64,000 nt of DNA from NCBI GenBank assembly GCA_902587125.1, contig CACIJW010000001.1, forward strand, positions 269,566 through 333,565. Direction: 5' to 3'. This DNA is from an uncultured Bacteroidota bacterium (GTDB lineage: Bacteria; Bacteroidota; Bacteroidia; Flavobacteriales; BACL11). The notes under the pieces were generated by a model. The model saw only the letters and a program-made list of their open reading frames with translations, had not been told where the DNA came from and ran no database searches. A program made the position numbers and the translations under genes. This document shows positions 44,859 through 53,043 of the stretch, one piece after another (position 1 is the stretch's first letter; the number at the start of each line of letters is the position of its first letter).

Positions 44859-46354
44859 TTTGTTCTTATTTTTTTTGTTTTAAACTCTAACACATAAGCT
44901 ACAAAAATAAAGATTAGGATATAGATAGAATTAATTATTTCACCTAAATTATAAAATTGACTAATCATAAAAATAAAAATCATTAAAATAAAGTATGTTG
45001 ATATTGACCTCAAGTCATAGGGGACTTTATAATTAAACCTTGAAAAATAAAACGAAACTATGGTCATTGTTACATAACAAACTAAAGTAGTTATTGCAGA
45101 CCCAAAAATACCAATAACTGGCACAAGCATGAAATTTAGTGATATAGTAATAGCTGCTCCAAAAATTGAAATATATGCCCCGTAGCGTGTTTTGTCTGTT
45201 AATTTATACCAAATAGATAAATTGTAATAAAGTCCAAAGAAATAATTAGCGAGCATCAGAACGGCAACAATCTTAAAGCCTCTTATATCGTGAAATTGTG
45301 TTCCAATAAAGTGCTTGAACAAATCAAAATTTATCATTACTACTAAAAAAATAGTTGAAGAGACAATAACAAAATATTTCATTATGTCAGCATATAATTT
45401 TTTTGAATCTTTTTCCTTCTTATACCTAAAATAAAAGGGCTCAGCCGCATATCTAAATGTTTGTATGAATAGCATCATAAATATTGATATTTTATAAAAA
45501 GCACCATAAATTCCTATTTCATACATTATGTCTCCACTCGGATTTGCTGATGTATCTTGTATTGATGGTAATAGTTTTTTTAAAAGTACCCTATCAACAG
45601 TTTCATTAATCATTCCAGCTAAGCCCGCTACCATAAGCGGTAATGAATACCTGATCATTTTTTTCCATAAAATGTAATTAAGGCCCCACCTTATACCTTT
45701 CATTTCTGAAAGTAAAACTAATAAGGTTGCGGAGGAGGCAATTAAGTTTGCTATAAAGACATAGCCCACTCCAACTTTTGGGTCGTAAAAACTTTTTATT
45801 AGAACAGATAATGTGTCTTCGCTTTGTAATAGTGGACAGACAATAAGAAAAAATAATACTGCAAAAATATTTATGGCTATCGACATGACTCTGACTAGTG
45901 AAAATTTTAAAGCCTTGTTCTCATATCTTAACTTAGCAAAAACAATAGAACATACCGCATCAATTCCCACAATAATTGAAAACCATTTAACGTACTCTTG
46001 ATTATTTGGATAGCCTAAAAAGCTTGAAATTTCAAATGAAAAAAGGAATACGCAAAAAATAAATAGTGATGAAGATAGTAGTAAAGAGATTAAAGCAGTG
46101 CTATATACATATTTTTTATCGTCATTTTTTTGTTTAAACCTAAAGAATGCTGTTTCCAAGCCGTATGTTAAAAAAACAATAAGGAATGCGAGGTAGGCAT
46201 ACATTTCTGTAATAACACCATACTCCCCAGGGTTGAATCCGCCTATTTCTGGTCTTGTTAAGATAGGTGTAAGTAAATAATTTAATAGTCTACCTATAAC
46301 ACTACTAACTCCGTATATGGCTGTTTGACCGGCTAATTTTTTTAATTGAATCAA
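44855..46354 (-). CDS. Oligosaccharide flippase (Wzx/MVF-type)
   Basis: A 499-residue membrane protein with about 14 hydrophobic helices. It begins KLAGQTAIYGVSSVIGRLLNYLLTP, the usual start of polysaccharide-biosynthesis flippases of Bacteroidota. It should move a lipid-linked glycan across the inner membrane. It is distinct from the flippase at the left edge, so the cell has at least two export routes; this one is linked to conserved housekeeping genes rather than to glycosyltransferases. It overlaps the enoyl-CoA hydratase gene and the MazG-like gene by 4 bp each. Confidence 0.9.
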   Translation of the reverse strand: MIQLKKLAGQTAIYGVSSVIGRLLNYLLTPILTRPEIGGFNPGEYGVITEMYAYLAFLIVFLTYGLETAFFRFKQKNDDKKYVYSTALISLLLSSSLFIFCVFLFSFEISSFLGYPNNQEYVKWFSIIVGIDAVCSIVFAKLRYENKALKFSLVRVMSIAINIFAVLFFLIVCPLLQSEDTLSVLIKSFYDPKVGVGYVFIANLIASSATLLVLLSEMKGIRWGLNYILWKKMIRYSLPLMVAGLAGMINETVDRVLLKKLLPSIQDTSANPSGDIMYEIGIYGAFYKISIFMMLFIQTFRYAAEPFYFRYKKEKDSKKLYADIMKYFVIVSSTIFLVVMINFDLFKHFIGTQFHDIRGFKIVAVLMLANYFFGLYYNLSIWYKLTDKTRYGAYISIFGAAITISLNFMLVPVIGIFGSAITTLVCYVTMTIVSFYFSRFNYKVPYDLRSISTYFILMIFIFMISQFYNLGEIINSIYILIFIFVAYVLEFKTKKIRTK

Positions 46355-47118
46355 TTATATTTTGGTTTTCTTTTTTCAAGAAAAGCTGTCGTCCCTTCAA
46401 CAAAGTCGTCTGTTTGAAAACATTTACCAAACTCCTCAATTTCAGTTTCAAACCCGCTTTCATTCTTTAAACTCGCATTTATGCATTTTATTGCCTTTGA
46501 AATTGCTCTTGGAGAGTTTTTAATAATTTTTCTAGCTATGTTTTCACAAGTGGGCAAGAGGTCCTCTAGCTCACAATATTCGTTTATTAAACCACTATGC
46601 TTTGCGTCTTCAACCCCAATCATTTTGGCTGTTAATATATATTCCATTGCCCTTCCTTTTCCAACTAAATTTGTTAGCCTCTGCGTTCCTCCGTATCCGG
46701 GAATTACACCTAGTGAAACTTCTGGAAGCCCAAGTTTAGAATTTTTCGAAGCAACTCTGATATGTGCAGATAATGCAAGTTCAAGACCTCCTCCTAATGC
46801 ATATCCATTTATAGCTGCAATTACTGGTTTTGGGAAATCTTCAATTAAGTTGAATAGATTTAAATGACCGCTTCGTGATAAATCTGTACCTTGTTTGTTA
46901 TCGTAATTGCTAAACTCTTTTATGTCTGCTCCAGCTACAAAAGATTTTTCTCCAGCCCCAGTTAAAACTATAACTCTTGTGTTTTTATCATTTTGCAAGT
47001 TGTTGAAGGCTTTTCCAAGCTCTTTGATTGTAGAAATGTTTAGGGCGTTTAGTTGTTTTGGCCTATTAATAGTAATCGTTGTAATAAGCTCTCTGTTGGA
47101 AATTAATAGATTGTTCAT
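46351..47118 (-). CDS. Enoyl-CoA hydratase/isomerase (crotonase family)
   Basis: About 255 residues from the ATG at 47118 (a TTG 9 bp further out is less likely). The oxyanion-hole stretch AGADIKEF (about 62-69), GGGLELAL with the first catalytic Glu (about 106-113) and LPEVSLGVIPGYGGTQRL with the second Glu (about 128-145) are all present, so it should be an active hydratase. It adds water to trans-2-enoyl-CoA in beta-oxidation or a related pathway. The chain-length and stereochemical preference are unknown. It follows atpG by a 46-bp gap and overlaps the flippase gene. Confidence 0.92.
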   Translation of the reverse strand: MNNLLISNRELITTITINRPKQLNALNISTIKELGKAFNNLQNDKNTRVIVLTGAGEKSFVAGADIKEFSNYDNKQGTDLSRSGHLNLFNLIEDFPKPVIAAINGYALGGGLELALSAHIRVASKNSKLGLPEVSLGVIPGYGGTQRLTNLVGKGRAMEYILTAKMIGVEDAKHSGLINEYCELEDLLPTCENIARKIIKNSPRAISKAIKCINASLKNESGFETEIEEFGKCFQTDDFVEGTTAFLEKRKPKYN

Positions 47119-47164
47119 TTCACACAATTTTAATTGTAAATATATAAAAAGGCATTAATTGAGC

Positions 47165-48031
47165 TTAGCCGTTAAGAGCTTCTGCTCCACCAACAATTTC
47201 AAGTATTTCTCCGGTGATTGCAGCCTGTCTTGCTTTGTTATATGAAAGTGTTAACTCATTCTTTAGTTCAGTGGCATTGTCTGTGGCTTTATGCATTGCA
47301 GTCATTCTAGCCCCGTGCTCTGATGCGTTTGAGTCTAATATTGCTTTAAAGAGTTGTGTTTTTAACGATTTCGGTATTAATTCGTTTAAAATTTCATCCT
47401 TACCAGGCTCGTAAATATAGTCAACAGCTTCTTGGCTATTTTCAGATTGAGTTTTATTAAGTGGTAAGAAATCCTCTTGCATAACAATTTGGGTTGCGGC
47501 GTTTTTAAATTGATTATAAACTAAAATAACTTTATCAAATTTTTCATTTGCAAAATCATTTAATATCAGTTCTGCGATTTTTGACACGTCTTCATAGTTA
47601 ACATCTTGAAAAACATCATCGTGAGTTGAATGAACATTGTACTTGTTTTTTTTAAAAAACTCTGAAGACTTTTTTCCGATAGACAGTATTGTTAACTCTG
47701 ACCTAGAGTTTAACTCTTTTTCTATCTCAATTGTTTTTTTTATAATATTTGCATTAAAACCACCGCATAAACCCCTGTTAGATGTAATTGGAACAAGTAA
47801 AATTTTACTAACCTCTCTTACTTCTGAATATTTGTTTTTAGAACTGTCTTCTGAAGCTGATGATACTGATGACATTATTTCAGTTAGCTTATTTGAATAT
47901 GGTCTTAATTGTATTATAGCATCTTGAGCTTTTTTCAACTTGGCCGCAGAAACCATTTTCATTGCTGAGGTTATCTGTATCGTAGACTTTACAGATGTTA
48001 TTCTAGATTTTATTTCTTTTAAATTAGGCAT
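47165..48031 (-). CDS. atpG: F-type ATP synthase subunit gamma
   Basis: A 288-residue protein starting [20 protein letters not shown] and [12 protein letters not shown] (about 23-35), with the central [11 protein letters not shown] motif (about 85-95) and C-terminal [22 protein letters not shown], all family hallmarks. It is the rotating shaft linking the F1 head to the c-ring. Last gene of the atpBEFHAG series; it overlaps atpA by 8 bp. As usual in Bacteroidota, atpD and atpC do not follow. Confidence 0.97.
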   Translation of the reverse strand: MPNLKEIKSRITSVKSTIQITSAMKMVSAAKLKKAQDAIIQLRPYSNKLTEIMSSVSSASEDSSKNKYSEVREVSKILLVPITSNRGLCGGFNANIIKKTIEIEKELNSRSELTILSIGKKSSEFFKKNKYNVHSTHDDVFQDVNYEDVSKIAELILNDFANEKFDKVILVYNQFKNAATQIVMQEDFLPLNKTQSENSQEAVDYIYEPGKDEILNELIPKSLKTQLFKAILDSNASEHGARMTAMHKATDNATELKNELTLSYNKARQAAITGEILEIVGGAEALNG

Positions 48032-49610
48032 TTTCCTTATACTTTGGAGCTAATTCATTTACTGCTTTTTCTAGACATGATGTTATTTTATCATCTAATT
48101 TACCTGATGCTAACTGATCCAACACATCTTGATGTTTAGTGTGTAAAAAAGAAATGTACTCCTTCTCAAACTCCTTTATTTTAGAAACAGGAACATCCAT
48201 TAACAAGCCATTTGTTCCACAATAAATTATAGCTGCTTGCTCCTCTACTCTTAAGGGGGAATATTGGCCTTGCTTTAAAATTTCAACATTTCGCTTTCCC
48301 TTTTCAATTACAGCTGTTGTTGCTGCATCAAGGTCTGATCCAAATTTTGCGAAAGCCTCTAATTCTCTGTACTGCGCCTGATCTAATTTAAGTGTTCCTG
48401 CTATTTTTTTCATTGATTTAATTTGAGCGGATCCACCTACTCTAGAAACTGATATTCCTACATTAATTGCCGGCCTTACTCCTGAGAGAAATAAGTTTGA
48501 TTCAAGAAAGATTTGACCGTCGGTAATTGAAATTACATTAGTTGGTATATATGCGGACACATCTCCCGCCTGTGTTTCAATAATCGGTAACGCTGTTAAT
48601 GAACCCCCTCCTTTTACTTTTGATTTTAAAGACTCTGGAAGATCATTCATTTGAGAAGCTATTTTATCATCATTTATGACTTTTGCCGCTCTTTCTAAAA
48701 GTCTAGAATGTAAATAGAACACATCTCCTGGATAAGCCTCTCTGCCCGGAGGCCTTCTTAGAAGTAGTGAAACCTCTCTGTATGCAACAGCTTGTTTTGA
48801 CAAATCATCATAAACTATTAAGGCGGGTCTTCCTGTATCTCTGAAATATTCTCCGATTGCAGCTCCTGAAAGAGGAGCGTAAAATTGAAGAGGTGCGGGG
48901 TCACTTGCGTTAGCTGAAACAATTACAGTATATTCAAGTGCGCCCGCTTCTTGTAATGTCTTTGCAATTGCCGCAACTGTTGAGGCTTTTTGTCCAACAG
49001 CAACATAGATGCAAAATACAGGCTCACCTTTGTCGTAGAACTCCTTCTGGTTAATGATTGTGTCAATTACAACAGCTGTTTTCCCCGTTTGTCTATCTCC
49101 AATAACTAATTCTCTTTGCCCTCTTCCTATCGGAATCATAGCATCAACAGCTTTAATTCCTGTTTGTAAAGGCTCGTTTACTGGTTGTCTGTAAATAACT
49201 CCTGGGGCTTTTCTTTCAATAGGCATTTGAAAAGTTTCTCCTTCAATTGGGCCCTTACCATCTATAGGCATTCCTAAAGTATTTACAACCCTTCCAAGCA
49301 TCCCTTCACCAACATTAATTGATGCGATTTTACCTGTTCTTTTAACAGTATCTCCCTCCTTGATTCCTTTAGAAGGCCCAAGAAGTACAGCACCAACATT
49401 GTCTTCTTCCAAGTTAAGGACAATTGCCTGTAGGCCGTTTTGAAATTGGACCAATTCTCCAGACTGTGCATTATTTAAACCATATATTCTAGCTATACCG
49501 TCTCCTACTTGCAATACAGTTCCAATTTCTTCAAGTTTTGATTCAGTATTAAATCCTGATAGTTGTTTTCTTAAAATAGCTGATACCTCAGCCGGCTTTA
49601 CTTCTCCCAT
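48024..49610 (-). CDS. atpA: F-type ATP synthase subunit alpha
   Basis: A 528-residue subunit with Walker [11 protein letters not shown] (about 173-182), [29 protein letters not shown]-type central region and the alpha/beta signature [14 protein letters not shown]. It forms the non-catalytic nucleotide-binding half of the F1 hexamer. It overlaps atpH by 13 bp and atpG by 8 bp, which fits translational coupling within the operon. Confidence 0.98.
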   Translation of the reverse strand: MGEVKPAEVSAILRKQLSGFNTESKLEEIGTVLQVGDGIARIYGLNNAQSGELVQFQNGLQAIVLNLEEDNVGAVLLGPSKGIKEGDTVKRTGKIASINVGEGMLGRVVNTLGMPIDGKGPIEGETFQMPIERKAPGVIYRQPVNEPLQTGIKAVDAMIPIGRGQRELVIGDRQTGKTAVVIDTIINQKEFYDKGEPVFCIYVAVGQKASTVAAIAKTLQEAGALEYTVIVSANASDPAPLQFYAPLSGAAIGEYFRDTGRPALIVYDDLSKQAVAYREVSLLLRRPPGREAYPGDVFYLHSRLLERAAKVINDDKIASQMNDLPESLKSKVKGGGSLTALPIIETQAGDVSAYIPTNVISITDGQIFLESNLFLSGVRPAINVGISVSRVGGSAQIKSMKKIAGTLKLDQAQYRELEAFAKFGSDLDAATTAVIEKGKRNVEILKQGQYSPLRVEEQAAIIYCGTNGLLMDVPVSKIKEFEKEYISFLHTKHQDVLDQLASGKLDDKITSCLEKAVNELAPKYKENA

Positions 49611-50179
49611 ATTTGTTTATTTAAATAGTTTTGTTCATATAAGTTTACACTAAAATTTTGCTTCATTTCATTAATCTTGTTGGAAACACTAGCATCTATT
49701 TGCTTGTTGCCAATATTGATTATTGCTCCCCCAATTATACTCTTATCAATTTTTTCCTGCAGATCTACATTTTTATGCCCCTTTTTCTTTATAAAATCTA
49801 ACACCTCTTCTCTTGTTTCGTTATCGATCTCTGTAGCTGTAACTAATTTTGCAGATATTATGTTTTTCTTCTCTTTGTATAGAGAGATAAAACTTTTTGC
49901 TACTGAGTCTAGTATTGCCTCTCTCTTTTTGCTTGTAATTATTTTTATAAATCCGTTGGTAAGCTCTGATAATTTATTGGAGAATACTTCTTCAATTATA
50001 ATTATTTTCTTATCGGTCTTAATTATAGGGCTTTTTAAAAGCAAATAAAATTCTTTAGATTCTTGACAGACAGTCAAAATCGTATTCATATCAGAATAAC
50101 AATTTTCCAAATTGTTAGTTTCAACAGCTAGCTCTAGCAGAGCTTTTGCATATCTATTTGATACTTTTAAGTCTTTCAT
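49598..50179 (-). CDS. atpH: F-type ATP synthase subunit delta
   Basis: A 193-residue protein with the OSCP/delta pattern: [19 protein letters not shown] at the N-terminus and [22 protein letters not shown] near the C-terminus. It is the stator part tying the b subunits to the top of F1. It shares one base with atpF and overlaps atpA by 13 bp. Confidence 0.95.
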   Translation of the reverse strand: MKDLKVSNRYAKALLELAVETNNLENCYSDMNTILTVCQESKEFYLLLKSPIIKTDKKIIIIEEVFSNKLSELTNGFIKIITSKKREAILDSVAKSFISLYKEKKNIISAKLVTATEIDNETREEVLDFIKKKGHKNVDLQEKIDKSIIGGAIINIGNKQIDASVSNKINEMKQNFSVNLYEQNYLNKQIWEK

Positions 50180-50682
50180 TAATTTAGATCTTTGTCTTGC
50201 ATTGCATCAACAACAAGTTTTTTCTGAGCTTGTTTGTCTTTAAGTTCGCTTTTTATGATTTTTTCAGCAATTTCAATAGACAAGTCAGCTACTTGGTTTT
50301 TAAGCTCCGTTATCGCTTTCATTTTTTGATTATGAATCTGTTCCCTTGTATCGTCCATTATTTTCTCTGCTTCTAAGGTTGCTTTTTCTTTTGCGTCCTT
50401 TATTAAGCTTTCTTTCATTTCACGAGCCTCTTTTAAAATCAAATCTCTTTGAGCTTTTGCCTCTGCCAATATTTTTTCATTATCTGCGGTGAGGTTTTCC
50501 ATCTCTTTTTTTGCATTTTCTGCAGATTGTAATGCGTCTTCAATATTTTTATTTCTTTTGTCTACAGAGTCTAGAATAGGTTTCCATGCAAATTTTTTCA
50601 AAATAAATATTAATAATATAAACACCACGCTTGTCCAGAAGACAAGACCTATCGCTGGTGTTACTAAAGCCATTGGGTCCAT
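50179..50682 (-). CDS. atpF: F-type ATP synthase subunit b
   Basis: About 167 residues from the ATG at 50682 (MDPMALVTPAIGLVFWT). It has one transmembrane helix (about 8-27), then KKFAWKPILDSVDKRNKNIEDAL and a long charged coiled coil. The frame stays open further upstream, with a TTG at 50715 and an ATG at 50709. Those lie inside a perfect hairpin and would add residues not seen in the family, so 50682 is preferred. Peripheral stator stalk linking subunit a to delta. Confidence 0.93.
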   Translation of the reverse strand: MDPMALVTPAIGLVFWTSVVFILLIFILKKFAWKPILDSVDKRNKNIEDALQSAENAKKEMENLTADNEKILAEAKAQRDLILKEAREMKESLIKDAKEKATLEAEKIMDDTREQIHNQKMKAITELKNQVADLSIEIAEKIIKSELKDKQAQKKLVVDAMQDKDLN

Positions 50683-50698
50683 ATAATTTGTTTTTATG

Positions 50699-50731
50699 TA
50701 ACTAGCCATAACCAACCGTTATGGCTAGTTA
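50699..50731 (-). promoter_or_regulatory. Perfect intercistronic hairpin between atpE and atpF
   Basis: Arms 50699-50712 and 50718-50731 are perfect 14-nt complements (TAACTAGCCATAAC / GTTATGGCTAGTTA) around a 5-nt loop. The hairpin lies in the 64-bp gap between the atpE stop and the chosen atpF ATG. No U-run follows it, so it is unlikely to be an efficient terminator. An RNA-processing or stability element that raises atpE over atpF is the likely role. Confidence 0.7.
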
Positions 50732-50746
50732 GTTAATTAATAATTT

Positions 50747-50986
<240 letters not shown>

Positions 50987-52015
50987 TTAATGGTGTTCTA
51001 CTGTCGCTAATCCTATAAACAAAGAGGTTAACAAAGTAAAAATATATGCCTGTAAAAAAGCAACAAGCACTTCTATAAAGTACATAAACAGCACGAATAG
51101 AACTGATACCGGCGCAACACCAAAAGCGCCTGCATTTCCTAAACCACTCTGAGCCATAAAAATCAAAGAAATAAGACTCATAATAATGATATGTCCTGCA
51201 GAAATATTTGCAAATAGCCTTATCATTAAAGCAAATGGTTTTGTAAATATTCCAACTATCTCAATAGGTATCATGATTGGCATCAAGGCCAATGGGACAC
51301 CGGGAGGGTTAAAAATATGCCCCCAATATGTTTTGTTTCCTGAAAGATTGGTTACTATTAAAGTTATGAAAGATAAAACTAGAGTAACTGCAATATTGCC
51401 AGTTAAATTTGCTGCGGCAGGAATAAGACCTAAAAGGTTATTAACTAGTATAAAAAAGAATAGCGTTAGTAAATATGGTACGTACTTTTTATAGCCATGA
51501 CCTATGTTTGGCTTGACAATATCGTCTCTTACAAAAAGAACAAGCGGTTCTAAAAAAGAGAGCAGGCCTTTAGGGGCTTTGTCTTTATTGCTTTTTCTTG
51601 CAGCGCCTACAAACAGCAGAAGAAGCACCATCACAGACAACAACATAGATGCAACATTCTTTGTAATAGAAAGGTCTACAAACTCTTTATTATTAACCTC
51701 TACTAAATGACCGTGATCCAACGCATATTCACGATCTTCGATTTTTACGTTTTTTTTGCCATGATGAAACTTAGAAGAAAAGAAAATATCTAGTTTCCCG
51801 TCACAAAATAATATTAAAGGAAGGGGTATTGAAACAGACTTTTTTCCCTCACCCCAAAGATGCCACTCGTGAGAATCAGCAATATGATGCATAATTGCAG
51901 GAACGGGGTTGTAAATCTCACCTTCATTTAGTGGTTTTGGGTCTCCTGAAAAAGAAACTAGTGGACATAAAAACAGAAAAATCAGAGCTGCTAATTTGTT
52001 TTTATTGTGAGTCAT
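50987..52015 (-). CDS. atpB: F-type ATP synthase subunit a
   Basis: A 342-residue protein. The membrane core has the essential Arg region LMIRLFANISAGHIIIM and the last helix pair of the family. Compared with the ~270 residues of E. coli AtpB there is an extra N-terminal part of about 110 residues: a signal-peptide-like start (LAALIFLFLCPLVSFSG) and a His-rich soluble segment (MHHIADSHEWHLWGEG, FHHGKK, LDHGHL). This extension is known in Bacteroidota. It provides the proton half-channels beside the c-ring. The next gene, atpE, follows after 30 bp. Confidence 0.96.
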   Translation of the reverse strand: MTHNKNKLAALIFLFLCPLVSFSGDPKPLNEGEIYNPVPAIMHHIADSHEWHLWGEGKKSVSIPLPLILFCDGKLDIFFSSKFHHGKKNVKIEDREYALDHGHLVEVNNKEFVDLSITKNVASMLLSVMVLLLLFVGAARKSNKDKAPKGLLSFLEPLVLFVRDDIVKPNIGHGYKKYVPYLLTLFFFILVNNLLGLIPAAANLTGNIAVTLVLSFITLIVTNLSGNKTYWGHIFNPPGVPLALMPIMIPIEIVGIFTKPFALMIRLFANISAGHIIIMSLISLIFMAQSGLGNAGAFGVAPVSVLFVLFMYFIEVLVAFLQAYIFTLLTSLFIGLATVEHH

Positions 52016-52073
52016 TTAATTATATTAAAACAAGACAAAATTAACTTTTTATTTATATTAAGGCTTGTCAATT

Positions 52074-52418
52074 TTAGCTTTTATTTAAATGTTTTTTTTT
52101 ATTTATTAAATTAATTGTCAAAAGAACAAAATAAACGAGAAAAAAATTTATAATGTAGAGTTTTCTACCTGTGTTTGAAGATGAGATTTGAGGCAGTAAA
52201 AAGACAAGGCAAAAAACAATTCTAAAAAAATTTATTGATAATGCCAATAAAGGTTTTTTACTGTTGTTAAGTCGCTTTTCACACATTTGAGTAAAAACAT
52301 CGAGAGCAAAAAGAAACAAATGAGAACTTACAGCAAAGTATAGCAGTTTTTTTATTTGGAAAACATATATGGCGCCAATATTGATAACTAAAAGAGCTAG
52401 TCTTAGATTAAGATTCAT
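52074..52418 (-). CDS. Small membrane protein, DUF6168/AtpI-like
   Basis: A 114-residue protein with four hydrophobic helices (about 5-20, 24-44, 60-80, 88-106) and a Lys-rich tail. It lies between the AtpZ-like gene and atpB, the position of the AtpI/UncI-like accessory protein in many operons and, as I recall, of DUF6168 in Flavobacteriia. It may assist c-ring assembly or Mg2+ supply, by analogy only. It overlaps the AtpZ-like gene by 11 bp. Confidence 0.72.
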   Translation of the reverse strand: MNLNLRLALLVINIGAIYVFQIKKLLYFAVSSHLFLFALDVFTQMCEKRLNNSKKPLLALSINFFRIVFCLVFLLPQISSSNTGRKLYIINFFLVYFVLLTINLINKKKHLNKS

Positions 52419-52626
52419 TTTTTGTTTTTACATACATGTAATAAAGTGAAATAAAAACAGATATTAAAGAAAAGGATATCGTGAAAAACTGATTGATTTC
52501 AAAAGCATCATCTGTTTTTTGACCAAGCCATGTTCCTATAAAAATAATTACCCCCATTTGCAGCGCAATCGAGGAAAACATTACATATTTCTTAGGCTGA
52601 CCTTTCCTTTTTTTCAGGTTTTTCAA
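52408..52626 (-). CDS. AtpZ/AtpI-family accessory protein
   Basis: About 72 residues if begun at the TTG at 52626: a basic N-terminus KNLKKRKGQPKKYVMF, then two transmembrane helices separated by GTWLGQKTDDAFE, the AtpZ pattern. The only ATG that fits (52581) would remove the basic N-terminus found in relatives, and an upstream open frame runs antiparallel to no gene but through the bactofilin gene. The start is therefore uncertain. AtpZ is an accessory factor of ATP synthase assembly. It overlaps the bactofilin gene by 35 bp at the favoured start. Confidence 0.75.
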   Translation of the reverse strand: MKNLKKRKGQPKKYVMFSSIALQMGVIIFIGTWLGQKTDDAFEINQFFTISFSLISVFISLYYMYVKTKNES

Positions 52627-53005
52627 CGTTTTTAATGTCTTTGATAACAGCACCCATGCTACAAGAACCTGTAAATGTTGCTCCAGGCTCAATAGAAAGT
52701 TTGCTTGTAACAATGTCTCCGTTTAGCCTTGCTGTTGCTTTTAATGACAGTAGCTTTGACACAGTAATTTTTGCGTTTATCGTTCCAGAAATATCAGCGT
52801 CCTGGCAAACGACATCACCCTCTATAGTTCCATTAGCCCCCAACACAACCTTCCCTTCTGTGTTTATAGAGCCCTTTAATGTTCCGTCCACACGGATGTC
52901 TCCTTTAGACTGAATGTCACCCGTGATAATTGTACCAGACCCAATCATGTTAATGGCTGGGCTAAAATCATTTTTTACCATTGAATCATTTTTATTTGTA
53001 AACAT
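52592..53005 (-). CDS. Bactofilin family cytoskeletal protein
   Basis: A 137-residue protein with a short disordered start and a right-handed beta-helix core of repeated strands (GSGTIITGDIQSKGDIRVDG, LKGSINTEGKVVLGANGTIEG, DADISGTINAKITVS). This is the pattern of bactofilins, which self-assemble into filaments on the inner membrane and help position cell-wall enzymes and other machines. It lies between porW and the ATP synthase genes. A -7-like element lies 16 bp upstream. Confidence 0.93.
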   Translation of the reverse strand: MFTNKNDSMVKNDFSPAINMIGSGTIITGDIQSKGDIRVDGTLKGSINTEGKVVLGANGTIEGDVVCQDADISGTINAKITVSKLLSLKATARLNGDIVTSKLSIEPGATFTGSCSMGAVIKDIKNVEKPEKKERSA

Positions 53006-53021
53006 CTTGTTTTGCTTTTGG

Positions 53022-53029
53022 CAAATCTA
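53022..53029 (-). promoter_or_regulatory. Possible -7 element for bactofilin-atp genes
   Basis: The minus strand reads TAGATTTG, matching TAnnTTTG, 16 bp before the bactofilin ATG in the 38-bp gap after porW. No clear -33 TTG. It could start a transcript that continues into the atp operon. Confidence 0.4.
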
Positions 53030-53043
53030 AGAAATTTGTTTTA

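Noticed and set aside
46481-46867. 128-codon frame antisense to the enoyl-CoA hydratase gene.
   Set aside because: The opposite strand encodes an enzyme with both catalytic Glu residues; this frame is its mirror and shows no family features.
50683-50715. Longer N-terminus for AtpF starting at TTG 50715 or ATG 50709.
   Set aside because: Both lie within the perfect hairpin, and the family starts at a sequence like MDPMALVTPAIGL.
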